A stretch of DNA of 64,000 nt from Pedobacter sp. B4-66 (GTDB lineage: Bacteria; Bacteroidota; Bacteroidia; Sphingobacteriales; Sphingobacteriaceae): positions 682,001-746,000 of the forward strand of contig NZ_JAFVME010000001.1 in NCBI RefSeq assembly GCF_018492665.1. Reading direction: 5' to 3'. Under the pieces are notes generated by a model, which was given only the letters and a program-made list of their open reading frames with translations, was not told the DNA's origin and did no database searches. The translations under genes were made by a program, and so were the position numbers. Shown one piece after another: positions 56,453-64,000 of the stretch. Positions within the stretch are counted from its first letter, which is position 1. Each line of letters starts with the position of its first letter.

Positions 56453-57796
56453 CTACAATTCTTTAACAGCAGTTTTAAATTGATTACCTCTATCTTCGTA
56501 ATTTTTAAACAAATCAAAGCTTGCACATGCAGGAGAAAGCAATACTGTATCTCCTTTTTTAGCAAGGTGATAAGCTACCTGTACCGCTTCGTGAGCAGAA
56601 AAAGTATTCACTATGATCTCTACATCATCTTCAAAAGCTTCGTGAATACGCTTGTTGTCTTTACCCAAACATACAATGGCTTTCACTTTCTGATGTACCA
56701 TATCCTTAAGCATATTGTAGTCATTGCCTTTATCAACACCACCCATAATCAGGATCACATCCGTTCCTACGCTCTCTAAAGCATACCAGGTAGAATTCAC
56801 GTTAGTAGCTTTAGAATCGTTGATATAATCTACACCCGAAATCTTTGCGACATGCTCTAATCTGTGTTCAATATTCTTAAAATCTCCCATACTCTCGCGA
56901 ATGGAAGTATTTCGAATGTCTAATACTTTCGCAACTATGCCCGAAGCCATAGAGTTGTAAATATTATGCTTGCCCTGAAGGGCTAACTCTGAAATAGACA
57001 TGGTTAGTTCGTCGTTTAGGTGTATATTTATGTGTATGTTATCGCTTTCTAAGTATGCCCCACTCTCAATTTTCTTACGAATAGAGAAGGGATACATTTT
57101 TGAACTTACGTTCGTATTTTTTAAAACTTTTAAAGTTTCAGGGTCATCAGCGCAATAGATAAAAACATCATCTGCTGTCTGATTTTGAGTAATCCGCATT
57201 TTTGAAGCCGCATAATTACCCAGTTTATAATCGTACCTGTCTAAATGATCAGGTGTAATATTCAATAGTACTGCTATATCAGCCTTAAACTCATACATGT
57301 CATCCAACATAAAGCTCGAAAGCTCCAATACATACCAGTCATATTCTGCAGTGGCCACCAAAGCAGCAAAGCTATGTCCAACATTACCCGCCAAACCTAC
57401 ATTCATCCCAGCATTTTTCAGCGCATGATAAGTAAGCATTGTAGTTGTTGTTTTACCATTTGAACCGGTAATACAAACTGTTTTTGCATTGGTATAACGC
57501 TTTGCAAATTCAATTTCCGAGACTACCGGAATCCCCTTTTTCTTAATCTCCTTAATAATTGGAGCTGTATCGGGTATCCCCGGACTCTTGATCACCTCAA
57601 CTGCATTCAATACTTTTTCTGCAGTATGCTGCTTCTCCTCAAAATCAATACGCAGTTCCTCCAGAATCTCTTTATACTGAGTTGCTATAGCTCCAAAATC
57701 AGACACAAAAACATCAAAACCCTGTTTTTGCGCTAGCATTGCTGCACCAACCCCACTCTCTCCTGCTCCAAGAATTACAATTCTATCCTTTTCCAT
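56453..57796 (-). CDS. murD: UDP-MurNAc-L-Ala:D-glutamate ligase
   Basis: This protein has 447 residues from ATG 57796 ([15 protein letters not shown]); the longer frame to 57853 lies inside mraY. It has a Rossmann start, the ATP loop GSNGKTTT at 111-118, and ITPDHLDRYDYKL. The carbamylated-Lys region is expected near 197. IEHRLEHVAKISGVDYINDSKATN is the family block. Its ATG overlaps the mraY stop by 1 base, so translation is coupled. Confidence 0.96.
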   Translation of the reverse strand: MEKDRIVILGAGESGVGAAMLAQKQGFDVFVSDFGAIATQYKEILEELRIDFEEKQHTAEKVLNAVEVIKSPGIPDTAPIIKEIKKKGIPVVSEIEFAKRYTNAKTVCITGSNGKTTTTMLTYHALKNAGMNVGLAGNVGHSFAALVATAEYDWYVLELSSFMLDDMYEFKADIAVLLNITPDHLDRYDYKLGNYAASKMRITQNQTADDVFIYCADDPETLKVLKNTNVSSKMYPFSIRKKIESGAYLESDNIHINIHLNDELTMSISELALQGKHNIYNSMASGIVAKVLDIRNTSIRESMGDFKNIEHRLEHVAKISGVDYINDSKATNVNSTWYALESVGTDVILIMGGVDKGNDYNMLKDMVHQKVKAIVCLGKDNKRIHEAFEDDVEIIVNTFSAHEAVQVAYHLAKKGDTVLLSPACASFDLFKNYEDRGNQFKTAVKEL

Positions 57797-59067
57797 TATC
57801 GCAGTTTTAAAGTCACTAAAGTGATTATGGCCAATAAGATTCCAATGATCCAAAACCGTGTTACGATTTTAGCTTCATGGTATCCTTTCTTCTGGTAATG
57901 ATGATGTAATGGCGACATTAGGAATACCCTCCTACCTTCACCAAACCGCCTTTTTGTATACTTAAAGTAGCTTACCTGAATAATCACAGACATATTCTCT
58001 ATAAGAAAAACCCCACATAAAATGGGAATCAGTAATTCTTTTCTAATCATGATAGCAAAGGCAGCAATGATACCTCCAATAGCCAAACTACCTGTATCTC
58101 CCATAAATACCTGGGCAGGATAAGAGTTGTACCATAAAAAGCCCACACAAGCCCCCACAAAAGCACCCGCAAAGATCATTAGCTCTCCCGAATTGGGGAT
58201 ATACATAATGTTCAAATAATCAGCAATAACAGTATTACCAGACACATATGCCAACAGACCCAAGGTTAAACCAATAATAGCCGATGTTCCCGTTGCAAGC
58301 CCATCAATACCATCCGTAATATTAGCTCCATTAGATACTGCAGTTACAATTATGACTACAAACAACAGAAAAACCATTACCGCATATTTCTCATAGCCTG
58401 GGCCTAAAAACTTAAGCACCTTAGCGTAATCGAATTCATTATTTTTATAGAAAGGAACATTCGTAAGTGTCGACTTAACATCCTGAGTGTAATAAAAACT
58501 CTCTCCTTTTTGTCTTAAAACCATTGGAGCAGCAGTCTTTGCTCCAATGCCCGTAGCCACCTTTGCATTCGCCCCTTCATCAACAGTCTGTCTTACAACA
58601 ATATTAGGGTTAAAGTACATTGTCCACCCTATAATGAGTGCCAATCCTACCTGTCCAACAATTTTAAACCGTCCTGCTAATCCCTCTTTATTTTTTCTAA
58701 AAACCTTAATGTAATCATCAACAAAACCTATAACCCCCATCCAAACAGTGGTTACAATCATCAGGATTACATAAATATTAGTAAGATTGGCAAATAACAA
58801 TGTAGGCACCAAAATACCTAGCAAAATTATGATACCCCCCATAGTAGGCGTACCTTGTTTTTGCATCTGGCCTTCTAAACCAAGGTTTCTGACCGTTTCA
58901 CCTACCTGCATTTTTTGCAGATAATTGATCAATCTTCTACCGTAAACAGTTGTGATGATCAGCGAAATAATCACAGCCAAAGAAGTACGGAATGTGATAT
59001 ATTGAAACAACCTCAATCCGGGAAACTCATAATTCTGATTTAGATACTCGAATAAATAATACAACAT
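57796..59067 (-). CDS. mraY: Phospho-MurNAc-pentapeptide translocase
   Basis: This 423-residue polytopic enzyme makes lipid I by moving phospho-MurNAc-pentapeptide to undecaprenyl phosphate. It has the catalytic Asp pair region [11 protein letters not shown] near 115, [15 protein letters not shown] near 245, and the C-terminal block [14 protein letters not shown]. It is about 60 residues longer than E. coli MraY; a soluble insertion at about 155-225 ([19 protein letters not shown] and following) accounts for this, as in other Bacteroidota. It overlaps murE by 1 base and murD by 1 base. Confidence 0.96.
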   Translation of the reverse strand: MLYYLFEYLNQNYEFPGLRLFQYITFRTSLAVIISLIITTVYGRRLINYLQKMQVGETVRNLGLEGQMQKQGTPTMGGIIILLGILVPTLLFANLTNIYVILMIVTTVWMGVIGFVDDYIKVFRKNKEGLAGRFKIVGQVGLALIIGWTMYFNPNIVVRQTVDEGANAKVATGIGAKTAAPMVLRQKGESFYYTQDVKSTLTNVPFYKNNEFDYAKVLKFLGPGYEKYAVMVFLLFVVIIVTAVSNGANITDGIDGLATGTSAIIGLTLGLLAYVSGNTVIADYLNIMYIPNSGELMIFAGAFVGACVGFLWYNSYPAQVFMGDTGSLAIGGIIAAFAIMIRKELLIPILCGVFLIENMSVIIQVSYFKYTKRRFGEGRRVFLMSPLHHHYQKKGYHEAKIVTRFWIIGILLAIITLVTLKLR

Positions 59068-60524
59068 TAGCTGATCAAGTTAAATTGTTCCATCAATACC
59101 TCTTTATCATCAAAATGATGTCTTACACCATTTATTTCCTGATACTTCTCATGCCCCTTACCTGCCAATAAAATAATATCACCAGGTTTGGCTAAATGAC
59201 AGGCCGTTTTAATTGCCTCTTTCCTGTCCACTATACTTAATGTTTTTCTTTTATTTGTTGGCGAAACACCCTTTTCCATATCCTCCACTATCGTTTGCGG
59301 GTTCTCCGTTCTTGGATTATCCGAGGTTAAAATCACCTTATCACTCCAATCACAAGCAACCTGCGCCATGATAGGTCTTTTAGTTTTATCCCTATCACCA
59401 CCACAACCAATTACGGTAATCACCTGTTCGGTTCCTTTTCTTATATCCTGAATAGTACTCAATACATTTTGTACGGCATCAGGTGTATGTGCGTAATCGA
59501 TTATTCCAATTACACCAGTATTAGAAACTATGTATTCAAACCTACCCTCAGCCCCTGTCAATCTACTCAACACAGTCAATACAGAAAGCTGATCCTGCTC
59601 CAATAACATTGCAGTACCATATACTGCAAGCAAATTGTAAGCATTAAAAGAACCTACCAGTTTAAAGAATACATCAGCCCCGTCAATATCAAGATGCAAA
59701 CCGTTAAAGCTATTCTCCAAAACCTTTGCTTTGAAGTCACCTAACTGCTTAAGCGCATAAGACTTTTTTGATGCCTTAGTATTCTGAAGCATCACCATTC
59801 CATTCTTGTCATCAACATTAGTTAATGCAAAAGCCGATTTTGGCAACCCATCAAAAAATGCTTTTTTCGCTTTTATGTAATTATCAAAGGTTACATGAAA
59901 GTCTAAATGGTCGTGAGTGATATTAGAAAACACACCACCAGAAAAGTCTAAACCTTCAATTCTATGCTGAACAACAGCATGAGAGCTTACTTCCATAAAG
60001 CAATAGCTGCAATCAGCCGCCACCATATCCTGTAAAAGACTATTTAAGGCCAATGGATTTGGTGTAGTATGAGTAGCGGGAATAACCTCATCGTTGATAT
60101 GATTTTCAACTGTAGAAATCAACCCAACTTTATAACCAAGCTCTCTAAATAATTTAAATAATAAAGTCGCAATGGTAGTTTTACCATTAGTACCCGTAAT
60201 GCCTATTAATTGAAGTTTAGAAGAAGGATTTCCATAAAAATTAGAAGCCATAATACCTAGTGCTGCTGCACTATTTTCTACCCCTATATAAGTTACCAGT
60301 TCATTTTTAACCTCAGGTATCTCCTCACAAACAATCACACTCGCACCAGCCTCAATAGTAGCAGGAATGTAGGTATGTCCATCAGACAAAGTACCTTTAA
60401 CTGCAAAAAACACACTATCCTTAACAACCTGACGTGAATCAAACACCAAAGCAGTAACCTCCCTATTGGTTGACCCAACCAGGTTTGTTATTGCTACCCC
60501 ATATAAAATCTCCTGCAATCCCAT
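59067..60524 (-). CDS. murE: UDP-MurNAc-tripeptide ligase, diaminopimelate type
   Basis: This protein has 485 residues from ATG 60524 (MGLQEILYG); the TTG at 60539 is inside the previous gene and less likely. It has the ATP loop GTNGKTT at 111-117, the family block [13 protein letters not shown] and, decisive for specificity, DNPR in [14 protein letters not shown] selects meso-diaminopimelate rather than L-lysine. It starts 1 bp after the ftsI stop. Confidence 0.96.
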   Translation of the reverse strand: MGLQEILYGVAITNLVGSTNREVTALVFDSRQVVKDSVFFAVKGTLSDGHTYIPATIEAGASVIVCEEIPEVKNELVTYIGVENSAAALGIMASNFYGNPSSKLQLIGITGTNGKTTIATLLFKLFRELGYKVGLISTVENHINDEVIPATHTTPNPLALNSLLQDMVAADCSYCFMEVSSHAVVQHRIEGLDFSGGVFSNITHDHLDFHVTFDNYIKAKKAFFDGLPKSAFALTNVDDKNGMVMLQNTKASKKSYALKQLGDFKAKVLENSFNGLHLDIDGADVFFKLVGSFNAYNLLAVYGTAMLLEQDQLSVLTVLSRLTGAEGRFEYIVSNTGVIGIIDYAHTPDAVQNVLSTIQDIRKGTEQVITVIGCGGDRDKTKRPIMAQVACDWSDKVILTSDNPRTENPQTIVEDMEKGVSPTNKRKTLSIVDRKEAIKTACHLAKPGDIILLAGKGHEKYQEINGVRHHFDDKEVLMEQFNLIS

Positions 60525-60525
60525 C

Positions 60526-62625
60526 TTATTGTAATTCAAGTTGAACTAATAATCCCCTTCCAATTCTATTTCCGGCAGGTATAGACTGAGCTATCACCTT
60601 ACCGCCACCTTTTACTCTGGTTTTTAAGCCTGCATTACCCAACAGATATAATGCATCTTTTAAACCCATACCTTTTACATCAGGCATTACCCCTTTTACG
60701 GTAGCATGCTCTTCATACGGAACACCGTTATTGGTATCAATACCGCTTACGGACTTGTCAGCATAAAGCGCTTTAATACCCAAGGTTTTATATATCTTTT
60801 TAACCGCTTTACTCTCACCCACTTTAGCTTCAGGAGCTTTTGTATTTCCTACCAGATGATTGTTGGGAATGTCATGATACATTTCCATATCACTGGCATA
60901 AATGCGATCTGCAATTTCTTTAAATACCGGACCAGCCACTGCTGCACCATAGTAACCATTTTTGGGTCCGTTAATAGCAACCATAATGGAGTATTTAGGT
61001 TTATCAGCTGGGAAATAACCACAAAAAGAAGCCTGATAGCTTTTCTTTGCCCTATAACCTTTGTTACCATCAGCTACCTGTGCAGTACCTGTTTTACCTG
61101 CTACCCTATATAATGGAGATCCCATTTGTTTACCGGTACCTTTAGTAACTACAGCCTCAAGCATTGCTTGTAATTTCCTAACCGTTTTTTCAGAACAAAC
61201 TCGCTCCGATATCACCCTTGCACTAAACTGCTGAATCGGATTTCCCAGTCTGCGGATTTCCTTAACAAAAATTGGAGATATGTACTTACCATCATTAGCA
61301 ATGGCATTATAAAATGTCAGCATCTGTAAAGGAGTAATCTGCATCTCATAACCATAAGCCATTTGTGGCAGGGTCATATTTTTATTCCAACTTTTAAAAG
61401 AAGGATTCTTTATTACAGGCTTAGTCTCTCCAGGTATCTGTAGATCAAGCCTTTCATTCATATGAATATCATACAAATGATCAGTAAACTGCGATGGGTT
61501 ATCCTGATAAGCGGCATTAACCAATTTAGCTACCGCAGTATTTGCCGATTGCTCAAAAGCTTTCATTACAGTAACCGTTCCAATACCACCATGGGAATCT
61601 TTAATCGTATGTCCCGGTATTCTGTAAGTTCCATCTCCGGTAGCCACCATTGTATTGGTATCTACTTTATCATCTTCCAAAAGCGCCATATAAGAAGCCA
61701 ACTTAAAGGTTGAACCAGGATCCTGACTACCGCCAATAGCATAATTAAACTTCTCTTCGTAAACCCCTTCTTTAACCCTGGTGTAATTAGCAACCGCCCT
61801 TACCTCTCCGGTAGCAACCTCCATCAATATCACAGTTCCGTGATCCGCATCGCTAATTTTCAATTGTTTCTCTAATGCGCTTTGCGCAAGATCCTGCATA
61901 TTAATGTCGATGGTAGAAATGATATCAGCACCCTCTTTAGGCGCTACCTCAGCTTCATCATTAACAGGCATCCAAACACCACCAGATATTCTCTGAACCA
62001 GTCTTTTTCCACTTTCACCATTAATGTATTCGCCATAAGCACCTTCTAAACCAACACCATTGCTTACATTTTCATTTTTATAACCAATAGTTCTGGCCGC
62101 CAGGTATTTAAATGGCTTAATTCTTTTATTTTGTTGAACAGCAATTAAACCACCAGTGTATTTCCCTACATTATATAAAGGAAAAGTCCTGATTGTTTTC
62201 AATTCCTGATAACCAACTTTACGCTTAATCAGCAGGTAACGTGCACTATCACGTCTGGCTGAACGTAAATACCTTGAATACTCTTTAGGGGTTTTATCTT
62301 TAAAGAACTGAGAAAGTCTCAATGCCAATGAATCAACCTTGCTATCAAACACTTCATTATCAGCAATACCACCGGCATACAAATCCATGCGGAGCTCATA
62401 CTCAGGAATAGAAGTTGCAAGCAAACTTCCATCGTTTGAATATATATTTCCACGCGCCGCTTCCACATTGATATACTTTGTAGAGAGACTGTCGGCCATG
62501 GCACGCCATTTATGTCCCTCCACAAACTGTACATCGCAAAGCCTGATCAGTACTGCCACGGCAAACAGCACAATCAGTCCGAAAGACAGATAAACACGTA
62601 ATAATATGTTGGCTCTAATATTCAT
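60526..62625 (-). CDS. ftsI: Class B penicillin-binding protein with PASTA domain (FtsI-type)
   Basis: This 699-residue transpeptidase for septal peptidoglycan has a short cytoplasmic start, one membrane helix at about 10-30 and a dimerisation domain (about 50-220). The transpeptidase domain contains the SxxK Ser305 in DPGSTFKLA, the SxN triad S360-A-N and KTGTA at 510-514. A C-terminal PASTA domain (about 640-699; MPDVKGMGLKDALYLLGNAG) binds cell wall or beta-lactam-like structures; E. coli FtsI lacks it. It overlaps ftsL by 11 bp. Confidence 0.95.
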   Translation of the reverse strand: MNIRANILLRVYLSFGLIVLFAVAVLIRLCDVQFVEGHKWRAMADSLSTKYINVEAARGNIYSNDGSLLATSIPEYELRMDLYAGGIADNEVFDSKVDSLALRLSQFFKDKTPKEYSRYLRSARRDSARYLLIKRKVGYQELKTIRTFPLYNVGKYTGGLIAVQQNKRIKPFKYLAARTIGYKNENVSNGVGLEGAYGEYINGESGKRLVQRISGGVWMPVNDEAEVAPKEGADIISTIDINMQDLAQSALEKQLKISDADHGTVILMEVATGEVRAVANYTRVKEGVYEEKFNYAIGGSQDPGSTFKLASYMALLEDDKVDTNTMVATGDGTYRIPGHTIKDSHGGIGTVTVMKAFEQSANTAVAKLVNAAYQDNPSQFTDHLYDIHMNERLDLQIPGETKPVIKNPSFKSWNKNMTLPQMAYGYEMQITPLQMLTFYNAIANDGKYISPIFVKEIRRLGNPIQQFSARVISERVCSEKTVRKLQAMLEAVVTKGTGKQMGSPLYRVAGKTGTAQVADGNKGYRAKKSYQASFCGYFPADKPKYSIMVAINGPKNGYYGAAVAGPVFKEIADRIYASDMEMYHDIPNNHLVGNTKAPEAKVGESKAVKKIYKTLGIKALYADKSVSGIDTNNGVPYEEHATVKGVMPDVKGMGLKDALYLLGNAGLKTRVKGGGKVIAQSIPAGNRIGRGLLVQLELQ

Positions 62626-63025
62626 TACTGCTTATTACAATTTTTTTAGGTGGCTCTGTTAATTCTTTTATACCCAGAGTATCCACCTTTTTAGCAACCT
62701 CTGTTAGTTTACTTTTGAACATCAAATCAGCTTTAAGCGACTTGTATTCCCAGCTCATTTCTTTTACCTCTTTACTTAACTGATCAATATTTCTGATGTT
62801 TTTGATGGCCATATGGCTATTCGCGATATATAGCATTCCCAAAACCGACAGAAATATCAAAAACGGCAACATCTCTGTTGCAGCTTCTTTACTCACTACT
62901 CCTTCTGTAAATAACTTCCTAAAGAACTGATTTTCGGATACCGGAGCTTTTTTCTTGATCCTGATATCCATCTCTCCTTCTTCTTCGGGCTCCTCATCTA
63001 AATGCTCCCTAAACCTGTTACTCAT
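62615..63025 (-). CDS. ftsL: FtsL-like cell division protein
   Basis: This 136-residue bitopic protein has an acidic cytoplasmic part (residues 1-50; HLDEEPEEEGEMDIRI), one membrane helix at about 52-70 (LPFLIFLSVLGMLYIAN), then a coiled-coil-like stretch (IRNIDQLSKEVKEMSWEYKSLKADLMFKSKL) and a short tail. FtsL in other bacteria pairs with FtsQ and FtsB. Sequence similarity is low, so the call rests mainly on topology and position between rsmH and ftsI. Confidence 0.8.
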   Translation of the reverse strand: MSNRFREHLDEEPEEEGEMDIRIKKKAPVSENQFFRKLFTEGVVSKEAATEMLPFLIFLSVLGMLYIANSHMAIKNIRNIDQLSKEVKEMSWEYKSLKADLMFKSKLTEVAKKVDTLGIKELTEPPKKIVISSNEY

Positions 63026-63927
63026 AACCGCTCTCCAATCCTCAATTTCGCACTTCTGGATCTGCTATTGCGTTCCAACTCTGCTTCATCAGCCATTATG
63101 GCTTTCCTGGTTATTACTTTAAAAGGCTTTTGCTCGTTCCCGTAAAAGTCTTTATCCACCTCACCTTTAAACTTTCCTTTGGCCAGGTAATTTTTTACCG
63201 GCCTATCCTCCAAAGAATGGTAAGACATCACCACCAGACGTCCTCCACTCTTTAGCACATCAGCAGTCTGTACCAGAAAATTCTCCAGCACTTCAATCTC
63301 GGCATTCACCTCGATGCGCAGGGCCTGAAAAACCTGCGCCATATATTTATTTTCTTTTCCTTTTGGAATGTGTGCAGCAACAGCCTTCTTAAAATCGGCC
63401 AACGTTTCTATAGGGTGTTCAATACGACCGGTTACAATTGCTTTAGCCAGCGACTTTGCATTTTTAACCTCACCGTAGATTCCAAATATCCTATGTAGCT
63501 TTTCTTCTGTATATGTATTTAATACTTCCGCAGCAGTCAACTTGCCCTGTTTATCCATTCGCATGTCTAATGCAGAATCGAACCTGGTCGAGAAACCTCT
63601 TTCCGGCTCATTAAACTGATGAGAAGAAACACCTAGATCAGCCAGGATGCCATCAACAGCTTTAAAACCTAACAAACGCAGGTTATTTTTAAGGAAGGCA
63701 AAATTCTGATCTACAAAATGAAAGCGCGGATCATCAATCTTATTTCTCTGCGCATCCGGATCCTGATCAAAAGCAATCAGTACACCGTCTTTCCCCAAGT
63801 GTTTAAGAATCTCTCTGGAGTGTCCACCACCACCAAATGTAACATCAACGTAAACACCATTAGGTTTAATATCCAAACCATCTATACACTCCTTTAACAA
63901 TACCGGAACGTGGTAATTATTTTCCAT
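63022..63927 (-). CDS. rsmH: 16S rRNA m4C1402 methyltransferase
   Basis: This 301-residue SAM methyltransferase modifies C1402 in 16S rRNA. ATG 63927 (MENNYHVPVLLKECIDGL) is chosen because AGGAGG lies 8-13 bp before it; the longer frame to GTG 63948 would place this ribosome site inside the protein. It has the SAM motif VYVDVTFGGGGHSREIL, GILADLGVSSHQFNEPERGFS, and the family blocks LDMRMDKQ and VVMSYHSLEDRPVK. It overlaps ftsL by 4 bp and the upstream mraZ gene by 11 bp. Confidence 0.96.
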   Translation of the reverse strand: MENNYHVPVLLKECIDGLDIKPNGVYVDVTFGGGGHSREILKHLGKDGVLIAFDQDPDAQRNKIDDPRFHFVDQNFAFLKNNLRLLGFKAVDGILADLGVSSHQFNEPERGFSTRFDSALDMRMDKQGKLTAAEVLNTYTEEKLHRIFGIYGEVKNAKSLAKAIVTGRIEHPIETLADFKKAVAAHIPKGKENKYMAQVFQALRIEVNAEIEVLENFLVQTADVLKSGGRLVVMSYHSLEDRPVKNYLAKGKFKGEVDKDFYGNEQKPFKVITRKAIMADEAELERNSRSRSAKLRIGERL

Positions 63928-64000
63928 CTTCCCTCCTGTTTTTATCACCCATCACTTCGGCAGCAAGCAGCGCAAAGTCAGCAGGATCTTTATCAAATAA
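63917..64000 (-). CDS. mraZ: MraZ, C-terminal end (partial at window edge)
   Basis: The last 27 residues of an open frame enter from beyond 64000: LFDKDPADFALLAAEVMGD, then KNRREDGK and stop. The Asp/Pro-rich start and ALLAAEVMG match the C-terminal end of MraZ, the regulator that opens dcw clusters. Position in front of rsmH, with an 11-bp overlap, supports this. The gene continues outside the window. Confidence 0.85.
   Translation of the reverse strand, partial: LFDKDPADFALLAAEVMGDKNRREDGK

Overview
The window is a low-GC stretch of a Bacteroidota chromosome, most likely from the Sphingobacteriaceae and Pedobacter-like. This rests on the family make-up: TonB-type receptors with an N-terminal carboxypeptidase-regulatory domain, a Bacteroidota histone H1-like protein, FtsZ ending in NSFLHDNVD, TAnnTTTG promoter boxes, and a dcw cluster in Bacteroidota order. 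The genus is an inference. I see no rRNA, tRNA, insertion sequence, prophage or CRISPR array.

Layout. (1) 140-6250: a lipoprotein of unknown function, a Dcp-type M3 peptidase lipoprotein, a Pr6Pr membrane protein and a GH29 alpha-L-fucosidase. A nested palindrome lies in the 540-bp gap at 944-1481. (2) 6296-12917, minus strand: a four-gene planctomycete-type module. It holds a cytochrome-like DUF1549/DUF1553 protein, a DUF1501 Tat protein, a Tat-exported TIM-barrel isomerase-like protein, and a DUF2231/cytochrome/LRR fusion. (3) 13153-16758, minus: a Zn/Cd/Co-type P1B ATPase with a Fur-family regulator, an exported VOC protein and a SAM methyltransferase. (4) 16837-20254, minus: a CotH-like lipoprotein, a TIGR01777 SDR protein and a DCC-family thiol protein. 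(5) 20428-22895: an outer-membrane beta-barrel receptor gene broken by a one-base frameshift, with operator-like repeats upstream.

(6) 22918-30296: an ECF sigma factor and a membrane-anchored TPR anti-sigma-like protein, divergent from a lipoprotein, a PKD/beta-barrel surface protein and a TPR-CHAT protease-like protein with a C-terminal membrane anchor. This is my best candidate for an uncharacterised system. (7) 30241-37710, minus: glycogen branching enzyme and GH31 alpha-glucosidase, coupled, then a large TonB-dependent receptor. (8) 37925-48595: a penicillin-acylase-family hydrolase, a small membrane protein, a LuxE-like acyltransferase, tyrS, an AcpH-like protein, ligA-dapA, the histone H1-like gene and an alpha-oxoamine synthase.

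(9) 48755-64000, minus: the cell division and cell wall cluster mraZ(partial)-rsmH-ftsL-ftsI-murE-mraY-murD-ftsW-murG-murC-ftsQ-ftsA-ftsZ. It is tightly packed and mostly overlapping, and makes lipid II precursors and the divisome. MurE carries the DNPR motif for meso-diaminopimelate, and dapA, the first committed step of diaminopimelate synthesis, lies close by.
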